DNA from: a virus
Direction: 5' to 3' (one strand)
IMG/VR virus record: IMGVR_UViG_3300047444_000469
Span: 1-42,888 of that record
Length of the DNA: 42,888 nt
The notes under the pieces were generated by a model that saw only the letters and a list, made by a program, of their open reading frames with translations, did no database searches and was not told the DNA's origin. The position numbers and the translations under genes were made by a program. Below, piece after piece: positions 32,576 through 40,305 of this stretch (positions are counted from its first letter, which is position 1; each line of letters starts with the position of its first letter).

Positions 32576-33338
32576 CCGTAACCTCCCGATAGGCGTGGTG
32601 GGTGAAGACGTTCTTGTTCCACTTACCAAAACGGCCGAGACGGACGATCTCAGGATGACAATCGCAGTCTGTGTATAGCGGTTTGAACCCCTCGCTGACT
32701 TGAAGCCCTTCCGCGACTCTCTGAGCCTCTAGGTAATTGGACGGGTGACGACTGGAAAACTCCCATGACTGGTAGTCTCGGATCAGCGAGTAGCGATACC
32801 AGCTAGGCACGCCGGTCGGCGGCAGGCCGTTATAGACCATCATGTTCTTCCCCTTCACCGGTCCATGTATGACCCAGATCTTCGCCGAGGGGAAGGAGTG
32901 TTGCCAGTTGTCGCAGATGTTCTGAATGGGAACCGTCGAGAACGTTATGTCGTACTCCTTCGCGATCCCGCGTATGCTGGAAGACGTCAACGAGACATCG
33001 TAGATCCGGCTCTCGTATTCCTTCCAGAGGGAGTCGTACACGTTGGCGAGATCCCAGCCGGGGGTCGGACCTTCCGCGAACTTGTCCCAGCTGACCGGAG
33101 CTGCCGCGTCTCCGTAGACGTTGAGAGCGTAGCCTTCGCGCGTCCCTAGTTTGGACACTTGAATCTCTAGCTCCGGCATCTCCGAGCTAATCCCTGGAAT
33201 TGGAGCATGTAGGTACATAGCCCCGAATATCTGGCTGGGACTCCTACGCGAAAAGATGCTCACGTTATGGCCAAGCTGCTCGGCCGCGTACGCCGAGAGA
33301 AGGCCGGCAGGACCACAACCAAGGATCGCTACCCTCAC
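32562..33338 (-). CDS. FAD-dependent oxidoreductase-like protein
   Basis: 258 residues from GTG 33338 (GTGA overlap with the previous stop). The N-terminus holds the dinucleotide-binding GxGxxG: VAILGCGPAGLLSAYAAEQL then HNVSIFSRR. The C-terminus RLGRFGKWNKNVFTHHAY resembles the FAD-binding tail of the UDP-galactopyranose mutase/protoporphyrinogen oxidase-type superfamily. It is shorter than full-length flavoproteins of that group, so substrate and fold are uncertain. Placement beside a nucleotidase and ThyX suggests nucleotide or DNA modification, which is inference. Confidence 0.7.
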   Translation of the reverse strand: MRVAILGCGPAGLLSAYAAEQLGHNVSIFSRRSPSQIFGAMYLHAPIPGISSEMPELEIQVSKLGTREGYALNVYGDAAAPVSWDKFAEGPTPGWDLANVYDSLWKEYESRIYDVSLTSSSIRGIAKEYDITFSTVPIQNICDNWQHSFPSAKIWVIHGPVKGKNMMVYNGLPPTGVPSWYRYSLIRDYQSWEFSSRHPSNYLEAQRVAEGLQVSEGFKPLYTDCDCHPEIVRLGRFGKWNKNVFTHHAYREVTDALQ

Positions 33339-33652
33339 CCGATGACCTCGACATGCAGGCCGATTCCGTCGATCTTGAGCTGCTGCTCTCGGCCGTTGCT
33401 GTGCTGGAGAATGAACGTTAGGCTCTGGAGCGATCCCGCGCCGAGGTCTCCCACGACATCGGTGACGCCGGTGATGGTCCAGCCGATGATGCGCAGATTG
33501 CGTTCGGACGAGTTCAGGACCGACTGCTCGATGTCCTGCGCTCCCCCGCCCCAGATGGACTGCTCATGTTCTCCTTCCCGTTCGAAGCGTACTCGGTCGC
33601 CGCCGGGAATGTCTCCGGGCGGACGTGTCGCCGGATCGTAGTCGTCAGTCAT
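33335..33652 (-). CDS. hypothetical protein with beta-rich C-terminus
   Basis: 105 residues from ATG 33652, overlapping both neighbours (8 bases at its start, 4 at its stop). The N-terminal third is Asp/Pro/Gly-rich and polar; the C-terminal half alternates hydrophobic strands (LRIIGWTITGVTDVVGDLG, then SLTFILQHSNG). No family is recognised. Coupled translation with the flavoprotein suggests a shared pathway. Confidence 0.65.
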   Translation of the reverse strand: MTDDYDPATRPPGDIPGGDRVRFEREGEHEQSIWGGGAQDIEQSVLNSSERNLRIIGWTITGVTDVVGDLGAGSLQSLTFILQHSNGREQQLKIDGIGLHVEVIG

Positions 33653-33929
33653 TCTTCCTCCTATGGTCGAGTGCCGCAGTGATCACCTTTCCAATTTCCC
33701 GTCCGATCTCTTCGTTGGTTGCATCGTTCTTGAAGTACGGGAATCCCGGGAAGCTACGCCGCAAGAAGGTGACATCAGTTCCCACATCCAACTCATAAAG
33801 AGCCGCTGGAGTATCTTCCGCTATGCTGAAGCCGAGCGCGAGACCGCCCTTGATCGCCCGCATCTGAAACACGTCGCAGTTCTCGTTCTCGCTCTCACCC
33901 GAGTGCGCTGAATACTTGATCTGTGCCAT
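33645..33929 (-). CDS. hypothetical small protein
   Basis: 94 residues from ATG 33929 with GGAGGGAG upstream; a longer reading to 33947 is unlikely because that ribosome site would fall inside it. The protein has one Cys and a mixed beta-alpha pattern (MRAIKGGLALGFSIAED, then VGTDVTFLRRSFPGFPYF and a helix EEIGREIGKVITAALDH). No family is recognised. It lies directly after the primase-helicase. Confidence 0.65.
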   Translation of the reverse strand: MAQIKYSAHSGESENENCDVFQMRAIKGGLALGFSIAEDTPAALYELDVGTDVTFLRRSFPGFPYFKNDATNEEIGREIGKVITAALDHRRKND

Positions 33930-33940
33930 TTTGCTCCCTC

Positions 33941-36700
33941 CTACCATCGAACTTCTCTGAGTAAATCATGAAGCGTAGGCTCCACGATGTTGTCCTGTCC
34001 GCTCTTGTGGATCATGCGTGAATCGTAGAGCTTGTTGATCACGGCATTCGCGTTCTCTCGATCCATATTCATCACCTCCTCTATGTCCTGTCTCCGGAAG
34101 CGGCCTGTCTGGCGCAGTAGCTTGGCGAGGTTGCGACGCTCCAAGAGGTAGCGGCGGATCTCGTCCTTGTTCTCTTCGGCCTCTTGTACGTCCAGGATCC
34201 GCTCGCGAGAGCGGTCGCCGTAGCCGAGTGTTGGCATATCGTAGAGGACATCCATGAACTTCACCGCGTCTTGAACGTGTTCCTTCGTCACGACGATCTT
34301 CTCGCAACTATCGTCCGTGCTGAACGTCCGTGCCGCGATAGCGATGGCTACGCGAGCTATCTTGATACGAGCGTTCGCTGCTTGGACCAGCGGCGGGTCT
34401 TCGATGTACCTCTGGCCCATCTCGTTCGCGAGCTTGTAGACCTGATCCTCCGCTCCTCGCATCCAGACGATCTGGTCTAGCCGCCGCGTCCATACCCACA
34501 TGAGGAGCGTATGGCAAGCTTCGCTCGTGTACTTTAGCTCGCCCGCCTCGCGCGGCTTGTTAATCTCTTCCGAGGCTACGTCATGCTTCGACACGGCCAT
34601 CGCGAGGTCGAAGCGGGCGATGTCCTCGGGATTCCCGATCAGTGGGCGTAGCGCGTCGATCCCGTACGTGAACTGCTCCATCCCTCCGGAGCGCGGGTTG
34701 CCGAGCCAGAGCAGCCGAGTCCTTGCGTAGGTAACCTCCGACTGGATCTTGGTCAGTCGAGCTATCCCGGACGCTCGCACGTCGGACATCTTCGCGATCT
34801 CTTCGGGATGTAGCCCGGATAGCTCATCGATCACGACGAGCCGCCGGTCGTTGAGCGGGATCACGCCCCAGGTAACGGCCCAGTCTTTCCCGGAGATTTG
34901 CTGGACCCCGCCTACCAGACCGGCGATGGTAGCTCCCTCACCGCCGACGATCTCCCCGGCTCCGAAGTGGCGCACGTATTGCTCGGCTGCCTCTGACTTC
35001 CCCGTCCGGGTATCTCCAACGATCAGGGACTCGATCCAGCCTCGGTGGACGATCTGCCCGCCGAACTTGAAGGCGAGCGGCGAGTGGAACGTCAGGTCGA
35101 TCACGGCGTGCATCTCCGGGCGACCGATGATCTTCGTGACATGGTTCGCTAACTCGCGCTCGATCTCTCCAAGCTTGCGAAGGGGCCGCTGCCTACCGCG
35201 TACTCGGAATCGCTTCATGAGCTTCTTCGCTTCTGGCGTGATCTCGAAATGGTCTACACTCGTCTCTTGCTGGCGGATCTCCCAAGCGAGAAACTCGTTG
35301 TGTTGTCCTCGTGGTGAGGGGTAGAGCGCGCCGGTCGCGATGATCGTAGTGTTGGCCATCGTATCGTGCCGACCGACCGACGTGATCTTTATGTTTTTAT
35401 AATCCCGAGCCTGGGTTCCGTCAGCATGGTCGATGGAAGGGCGGGCGAAGAGATGCTCGACCGCTTGATGCTCCTCGATCTCGATATCCAGCTTCCCGCA
35501 CTTCTGCGCTCCGTACTCAAGGCGGATCATCTCAAGTACCTGGGCCGTTGAGCTATCTATCATCCCGAGCGTGAGCGGGCTAGTCGCCGGGATCTCCAGG
35601 GTAGCCTCGCCGTTGGCTGCGTTCATCGGGCAGATCTTACACTTCGGCCCCGCGTCCTGCGTACAGTGGAGCTTCGTCTTCCAGGGGATCGTGTAGCCCG
35701 GTTCCTTCTTCCCCTTGATGGTAACCTGGAGGTTGACCGGCTCTCCGACCCGCTGCGCGTCGAAGGAGTCGAGAACTGTGATGACCGCTGGCGTCGAATC
35801 CTTCCGCTTCTTCAGAGGCTGCGCCTCGGCAAGCAGGCTTTCGAAATCGTTGTTGTCGTGCTCCATCCAGAAGTCGGTAAGGTCCTTGCCGTGCTTCTCT
35901 TCGGCCTCGTATGGCAGCTCGACTATCCGGACATCAGCCGTCTTGGCGAGCTGGCGAGCGATCCGTTGAGCGCCGCGTATCCCGTCACGGTCGCGATCTT
36001 GCGCGACGAAGACGAGCTTGTCCTTAAAGTGAACGTTCCAGCGCGGGTACCAGGTCATCGCTCCCGCCGTCCGGGTGATCGCGGCATATCCGTGCTGGAT
36101 GGTGAGGAGCGTATCCCATTCACCTTCGCAGATGATGATTCGATCAGAGTCGAGAACGCTCATCGGGTATAGCTCGGTTGTTCGCATTCCCGTGACATTC
36201 CAGATCTTCGTATGCGCTCCCTCGCGACGAGTGTACCGGCGGACGTTCCAGATCTCCCTCTTGGGCCCACGTATCGGAATCGTGTAGGCATGCTTGACTC
36301 GATCCCAGCCTAGCTCGTAATCGACCATCGTCTTGGTGTGGATCCCGCGCTCGATCAGGTAATCGCAGACCGTCTCGTCATCGAGCAACGCGGCATGCCA
36401 ACCTTTGATGTTTCCCTCTGTGACGATCTCTGCTCCTCCGCTGCGCCGGGGAGAGCTTCTTCCATTCAGTGCTGCTCTCCCCGGGTCAATCCAGCTGCTC
36501 TTCTGCGCTACTAGGTCGGTGATCCTCCCGCCGCCACAACCAGCGAAGCAAAACCAGTCACCCGTCAAGGTGTTGAGAGATGCTGACCGATTCACGTCTT
36601 CGTGCAACGGACAGAACATGTCCCATTCCCCATTGGCTTTCGCGTTGCCAATTAGGTATGGCTTGAGTAGCCGGTAGTGACGAGCTGAGATCTTCGACAC
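33941..36700 (-). CDS. primase-MCM helicase fusion
   Basis: 919 residues, GTG 36700. In order: a CHC2-type zinc finger (C30, H33, C51, C55, with x3 rather than the usual x2 between the last pair); a TOPRIM primase core with E192 in IICEGEWDT and D235/D237 in VAQDRDRDG; a zinc/OB region with KLHCTQDAGPKCKICP; then an MCM-like AAA+ domain. The MCM part has Walker A GDTRTGKSEAA near 556-566, Walker B LVVIDELSGL near 620, sensor LLWLGNPRSG near 667 and arginine-finger ARFDLAM near 697. A winged-helix-like end lies at about 860-919. One chain would prime and unwind. No separate DnaB or DnaG is seen. Confidence 0.8.
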   Translation of the reverse strand: MSKISARHYRLLKPYLIGNAKANGEWDMFCPLHEDVNRSASLNTLTGDWFCFAGCGGGRITDLVAQKSSWIDPGRAALNGRSSPRRSGGAEIVTEGNIKGWHAALLDDETVCDYLIERGIHTKTMVDYELGWDRVKHAYTIPIRGPKREIWNVRRYTRREGAHTKIWNVTGMRTTELYPMSVLDSDRIIICEGEWDTLLTIQHGYAAITRTAGAMTWYPRWNVHFKDKLVFVAQDRDRDGIRGAQRIARQLAKTADVRIVELPYEAEEKHGKDLTDFWMEHDNNDFESLLAEAQPLKKRKDSTPAVITVLDSFDAQRVGEPVNLQVTIKGKKEPGYTIPWKTKLHCTQDAGPKCKICPMNAANGEATLEIPATSPLTLGMIDSSTAQVLEMIRLEYGAQKCGKLDIEIEEHQAVEHLFARPSIDHADGTQARDYKNIKITSVGRHDTMANTTIIATGALYPSPRGQHNEFLAWEIRQQETSVDHFEITPEAKKLMKRFRVRGRQRPLRKLGEIERELANHVTKIIGRPEMHAVIDLTFHSPLAFKFGGQIVHRGWIESLIVGDTRTGKSEAAEQYVRHFGAGEIVGGEGATIAGLVGGVQQISGKDWAVTWGVIPLNDRRLVVIDELSGLHPEEIAKMSDVRASGIARLTKIQSEVTYARTRLLWLGNPRSGGMEQFTYGIDALRPLIGNPEDIARFDLAMAVSKHDVASEEINKPREAGELKYTSEACHTLLMWVWTRRLDQIVWMRGAEDQVYKLANEMGQRYIEDPPLVQAANARIKIARVAIAIAARTFSTDDSCEKIVVTKEHVQDAVKFMDVLYDMPTLGYGDRSRERILDVQEAEENKDEIRRYLLERRNLAKLLRQTGRFRRQDIEEVMNMDRENANAVINKLYDSRMIHKSGQDNIVEPTLHDLLREVRW

Positions 36701-36709
36701 TAGTGGCGC

Positions 36710-37717
36710 CTAGAACGGCTGCGCGTCTTTGTCGTCCGCCCGCAGGGCCTCGATGAGTCTCTCTTTCGTTTTGCGTCCCTTGATCTTGATGTCCGCCTCC
36801 TGCTCGTTGCGGGTGGCGACCTCTTCATTCAACTCTTCGAGCGTCCAGTCTTCGTACTCGTCGCCCTCTTCCTCACCTGACTCTTCGCCCGCTCCGTTCA
36901 GATGGATCTGTGCGGCCTCCGCGAGAGCGACGATGGCCTCGATGTACTTCTTCTTGTCCTTGCGACCGGTGACGTTCCCGGCGATGCCGAGGTCTTCGGC
37001 GTACGACTTGATATCGTCCGCGTTCCAGTCGTCGTAGAACGAGGCGTCAGTGCGGAGATCTTCCAGCAACTCCGCATCGAGACCGGCGACGGAGCCGTTG
37101 CTGTCGCCCGCCTCTTCCTCATCTTCCTCTGGTTCTTCCCCGCCCTGATCCGCTAGGATCGCGTCGATGGCCTTCTGGGTTCCGAAGCGCCCGGACAACG
37201 TGATCCCGCGCGCCTCCAGCTCCTCCTTGAGGTCGTCGCTCGACCACTCGCCCAACTCCTCGGCCGTCAGAGGCTCCTCGCCGCTGCCGCCTTCGGGCAG
37301 GTCCTCGCCATCTTCCTCGATCTTGCCGGGGGCGAAGAGGCTGCGGACGCGGCCACGATACTCGCCCTCCTGGTTCGTGTCAGCGACGACCTTGACGTTG
37401 ACCTTCTTGCCGAGCTGCTTCGCCGTTTCGAACTGGCCCTTGGCCGGCAACTTGAGTGCGTCGGTCAGCTCGCGGAACTTCCAGCCGTGTGCGGCCTCGT
37501 TGTAGTTTGGATCGCCCGGGGTCTTGACGTAGGTCCAGAGATTGGTGTACTCCGGGCCGACGCTGACGACGACTTCCAGATCGTTGACAGCGCTGCCGTC
37601 CGCCTTCTTGTCGCGGTTCGTCATCGCGACAATGCTGCCCTGGTACAGTCCTGGCTGCGGAGCTTCTCCACCGCCGCCTGACTCGACGTTCGATACGTCA
37701 TACTTTACTACGGCCAT
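36710..37717 (-). CDS. SSB-like protein with SAP-like repeats
   Basis: 335 residues, ATG 37717 with AGGAGGGAG upstream. The N-terminal ~120 residues look like an OB-type single-strand DNA-binding domain of DUF669/gp2.5 style. Then come three ~40-residue SAP/HeH-like helical repeats: around 149-190 (LTAEELGEWSSDDLKEELEA), 228-270 (DDWNADDIKSYAEDLGI) and 288-330 (YEDWTLEELNEEVATRN), set in acidic linkers. The C-terminus ends DDKDAQPF, like the acidic aromatic tip by which SSBs recruit partners. The protein probably protects ssDNA and recruits the primase-helicase, encoded next door. SAP-like repeats on an SSB are unusual. Confidence 0.65.
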   Translation of the reverse strand: MAVVKYDVSNVESGGGGEAPQPGLYQGSIVAMTNRDKKADGSAVNDLEVVVSVGPEYTNLWTYVKTPGDPNYNEAAHGWKFRELTDALKLPAKGQFETAKQLGKKVNVKVVADTNQEGEYRGRVRSLFAPGKIEEDGEDLPEGGSGEEPLTAEELGEWSSDDLKEELEARGITLSGRFGTQKAIDAILADQGGEEPEEDEEEAGDSNGSVAGLDAELLEDLRTDASFYDDWNADDIKSYAEDLGIAGNVTGRKDKKKYIEAIVALAEAAQIHLNGAGEESGEEEGDEYEDWTLEELNEEVATRNEQEADIKIKGRKTKERLIEALRADDKDAQPF

Positions 37718-37719
37718 TC

Positions 37720-38544
37720 TTATGTCTCCCTCCTGGTGCGTCTGCGCCGTCCCGCTCCATTCGCGGACGGCCTACATTTGTTGATCTCTTCCATCATACC
37801 CGGAAGAGTGGGGCTGACGATCTCGCCGGACGAGCCGAATGGAGAGGTCCCGTCCGGGAGCTTGAATTGGCATTTGGCGTACCAGTTCTCGGTCGCGTTC
37901 GTATGAAGGACACGCACCGTTCTCTTGCGTCCGCCGCGACCCTCGCGGGTCTCGATGGATCCGTAGGCGACGATGTTCATCATGCCGCAGATCTTCTGGG
38001 GCATCATCTTCCCTTGGATCCAGGGCCAGATACAGGACGGCGTAACTCCGTTGTCGTTCGGATCCCACCAGAACGAGTGGGCCGTGATTCCGAGGTTGAC
38101 GGTACCCGCGCCTACCATGTGGCGTACCCATTGTCCGAGTCGCCACATGTTGACGCGGTACTCACCTCGATCCGGGCCGTACTGCTCGCGATCCTTGCGA
38201 GCAAGCGAGCCGACCGGCCCCTTGCGATCCAAGACGTTCTCGTACAGGTCATCTAGTCCGACGTCTTGGAGGAGCGAGATCGAGTCGAGCCAGATCCAGT
38301 CCCACTTCGGCCCTTCGTGTTGAGCGTACTCAAGGGCTTCGAAGGTTTCCTCCCAGTTACGCACGACCATCTCGTGCACACCTGACCCAACGATGGGGTC
38401 AACGTGGTCTGTAGGAGGTCGCACAATGAGGATCTTTGCATCCTTTCCTCCCGTCCCGATGAAGGATGTTTTACCCCAACCGATGTCAGCATGGATGAGC
38501 ACACTGATCTTGGTCGAGGCTCCTGCCGGTTCGATCTTCGGCAT
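37720..38544 (-). CDS. Sak4-like RecA-type recombinase ATPase
   Basis: 274 residues from ATG 38544; GAGG lies six bases upstream, and the preceding GTG is less likely. Walker A is at A19-D-I-G22-W-G24-K25-T26 (ADIGWGKTSFIG), with Walker B-like DWIWLDSISLL near 92-102. The size and single RecA-like core match Sak4 / AAA_24 phage single-strand annealing proteins. It probably pairs DNA strands together with the SSB and the RecB-like nuclease beside it. The basic C-terminal tail (RRRRTRRET) may bind DNA. The SSB-like gene starts three bases after its stop. Confidence 0.75.
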   Translation of the reverse strand: MPKIEPAGASTKISVLIHADIGWGKTSFIGTGGKDAKILIVRPPTDHVDPIVGSGVHEMVVRNWEETFEALEYAQHEGPKWDWIWLDSISLLQDVGLDDLYENVLDRKGPVGSLARKDREQYGPDRGEYRVNMWRLGQWVRHMVGAGTVNLGITAHSFWWDPNDNGVTPSCIWPWIQGKMMPQKICGMMNIVAYGSIETREGRGGRKRTVRVLHTNATENWYAKCQFKLPDGTSPFGSSGEIVSPTLPGMMEEINKCRPSANGAGRRRRTRRET

Positions 38545-38547
38545 CAC

Positions 38548-39651
38548 CTACCTCGTTTCGTCTTGGTAGATTGTGTGGGCATCGTAAGGCTTCCAGCCGG
38601 TCGTCGCGTAGTCGCGCATCTGCTTCCAGTCCGCTCCGATCTCGTGAAGCTCGCAGAAGTCGAAGCACCAGCAACCGGGGCAAGTAAACTGTCCTTGGTT
38701 TTTATAGGCTCGGGGTGGCGGCGCGTCGGTGCGAGGACTACCGCGAAGGGCTTGCATGTCCCGGAACTCTTCAATGACCTGTTCTCTCGCTCGCTCGCGC
38801 TCGTTGAAGTCTCGCCAGATCGGTGTGCGGGTGAGGTAGGGTGCCGGCTGCTTCTTGCTTACAGTGCCATCTTTATTCAACGAGAAGCCGTCCCCATCCC
38901 TCGGCCGTTCATCGCGGAATGCCTTGCGGAGATGGTTGTAGATCATTCCGGCCGGACGCTCGCGAGGGGAGAGCAGCCCCTTCGCATAGATCCAGTCGAG
39001 GCCAAATGTCCAATAGCCGGTCGCCTGGAGGTCGAGCGAGAGGTACATCACGTTGATCGACTTCGCAGTCTTGTGGTCCCAGATGTGCAACTTCTTCGTG
39101 AGGCGGTTCCTCATGATGAGGTCGATGGTCCCGACGTACCAGAACCAAGGCAACCCAGTGACCGGATTAGGGACTAGTTGCTGGAACGCTTGCTCGGTAA
39201 CGACGACCTCCCACTCATCGTCCTTCCCGTAGTGCTCGACGTAACCGTTGAGCATGTCTACGCCTAGCTCTCGTGCCTCGGCCCAAACCTCGTCCGCCTC
39301 CAAGTCGTCTACCCGGAAGCCGAACTCACCTTGAGCCTTGGCCTCCAGATCGTAATACTTGAGGAAGCTCTTGGCCGGATGAGGGCCGCGGCGGACCCCT
39401 TTCTTGTAGTAGTCCGCGAGGGCGAGATGGATCAGGCTGCCGAACCGTAGGGGCGGAACGGGAGTCTTGGGCTTGAGGACATCTTCGAACTCTTGCCACC
39501 ACTTCCAGCGGCAGCGCTTGAACGTCGAGCGTTCTGAAGTCCGGAGCATAGGGAGACCGTCAAGCTGCGAGCTAGGACGGGTCGCTAACTTGACGATCTC
39601 CCCATGCTTCGGATCCGAACGACGTTTGCGGCGTACCACGTGCGTGGCCAA
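38548..39651 (-). CDS. PD-(D/E)XK nuclease with Fe-S cluster signature (RecB/Cas4-like)
   Basis: 367 residues from TTG 39651, chosen because AAAGGGAGGG precedes it; upstream sequence to 39741 lies in the non-coding region. Motifs: H75 in RFGSLIHLALADYY; D177 in VGTIDLIM; D192-x-K194 in IWDHKT; and Q209-x3-Y213. Cys47 (FKRCRWKWW) plus a C-terminal TCPGCWCFDFCE near 324-333 could bind a 4Fe-4S cluster, as in AddB and Cas4. This is a 5'-3' exonuclease candidate supplying ssDNA to the Sak4-like ATPase. Translated in one operon with Sak4 and SSB. Confidence 0.8.
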   Translation of the reverse strand: MATHVVRRKRRSDPKHGEIVKLATRPSSQLDGLPMLRTSERSTFKRCRWKWWQEFEDVLKPKTPVPPLRFGSLIHLALADYYKKGVRRGPHPAKSFLKYYDLEAKAQGEFGFRVDDLEADEVWAEARELGVDMLNGYVEHYGKDDEWEVVVTEQAFQQLVPNPVTGLPWFWYVGTIDLIMRNRLTKKLHIWDHKTAKSINVMYLSLDLQATGYWTFGLDWIYAKGLLSPRERPAGMIYNHLRKAFRDERPRDGDGFSLNKDGTVSKKQPAPYLTRTPIWRDFNERERAREQVIEEFRDMQALRGSPRTDAPPPRAYKNQGQFTCPGCWCFDFCELHEIGADWKQMRDYATTGWKPYDAHTIYQDETR

Positions 39652-39754
39652 TGTTCCCTCCCTTTCATTTGAGTTGCCGGATCGTAAGCCCGTCTGCTCT
39701 CCGGCCCCAGAGGGTGCGCGCCCCCGTCTCAACAACGGCAACCCCAGATGACAT

Positions 39755-39760
39755 TGTCAA
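39755..39760 (-). promoter_or_regulatory. weak -35-like TTGACA for the recombination operon
   Basis: On the minus strand TTGACA occurs at 39760-39755, about 105 bases upstream of the TTG start at 39651. No good -10 lies at 17-base spacing (CGTTGT), so this is only a weak promoter candidate. Confidence 0.2.
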
Positions 39761-39918
39761 ACCGGGGACGCGCACACCCTCCCCCTTCCCGGAGAAGCCT
39801 ACCGGTTGGCTAGCCGAAAGTCTAGTTCCTTCGATTAGCGGGGAAAACAACAGTTTCCCGTCAAAACTGCGCCTCTCGGGCCGTGTGACAGCATTTCAAA
39901 CCATCCATTTTCCGGTCC

Positions 39919-40035
39919 CTTTATAACGGACGCCCGCGAGGCAGTCTCCCGTCTACATCTCTCGCCTACGCGCGTACGTGCGCGCGCACGAGGCTTCAAG
40001 TAGGGAGTTCAGGTCGCGGGCGTCCGATATTAAAG
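39919..40035. repeat. long inverted repeat, candidate origin or regulatory site
   Basis: CGGACGCCCGCGA (39927-39939) and TCGCGGGCGTCCG (40014-40026) are perfect 13-bp inverted arms separated by 74 bases. AT boxes CTTTATAA and (reverse strand) CTTTAATAT extend the arms outward. The spacer contains a TACGCGCGTACGTGCGCGCG run. The geometry suits protein binding or an origin. Confidence 0.55.
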
Positions 40036-40041
40036 GATGGG

Positions 40042-40066
40042 CACCTTCCCCCTTCGGGGGAAGGTG
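40042..40066 (-). terminator. perfect 11-bp hairpin downstream of the small membrane gene
   Basis: CACCTTCCCCC (40042-40052) pairs with GGGGGAAGGTG (40056-40066) over a 3-base loop. It lies about 42 bases past the stop of the minus gene at 40108. Downstream on the minus strand is CCCATCCTTTAATAT, a weak U-stretch, so it is a possible terminator of the upstream block. Confidence 0.45.
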
Positions 40067-40107
40067 AAAATAAATGGCACCCCCACTTTCAAGCCGTTTT
40101 GCGAACA

Positions 40108-40305
40108 TTAACCGCCTGAGAACCACTTTCCCATCGCCTTGAGTTCAGCCGGGGACATCGGTTCTACCTCGTCCAGCTCCTCATCGACCGCCCGAATCCG
40201 GGTGTTCAGAGGCTTGGTAGGACCCTCTCGGATCTTGGCTACGCCTGAAAGCAGACCGAAGAATCCCCCGGCTATGATCGAAATCGTTATGATCACGCCG
40301 ATCAT
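40108..40305 (-). CDS. small membrane protein
   Basis: 65 residues from ATG 40305 (ATGA overlap with the helicase stop). Residues 1-22 are hydrophobic (MIGVIITISIIAGGFFGLLS), one membrane span, then a charged cytoplasmic-type tail with EELDEVEPMSPAELKAMG. No family is recognised. It could be a host-directed membrane effector. It ends the helicase block before the non-coding region. Confidence 0.6.
   Translation of the reverse strand: MIGVIITISIIAGGFFGLLSGVAKIREGPTKPLNTRIRAVDEELDEVEPMSPAELKAMGKWFSGG

Larger units (their letters stand above)
39652..40107. other. 456-base non-coding stretch with nested inverted repeats
   Basis: No supported ORF with a ribosome site. It holds a GTGCGCGCCCCC (about 39714) / GGGGACGCGCAC (about 39764) pair with one mismatch, a near-palindrome TGACATTGTCA at 39750-39760 with TTGACA on the minus strand, the 39919-40035 inverted repeat, a CG-rich alternating purine/pyrimidine run near 39966-39989, and the hairpin at 40042-40066. 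It separates the RecB-like gene from the small membrane gene. It could carry promoters, the origin, or both. Confidence 0.7.

Noticed and set aside
39651-39741. Longer N-terminus of the RecB/Cas4-like nuclease to 39741
   Set aside because: The extension is low-complexity Arg/Gly and lies upstream of an AAAGGGAGGG ribosome site that points to the TTG at 39651.
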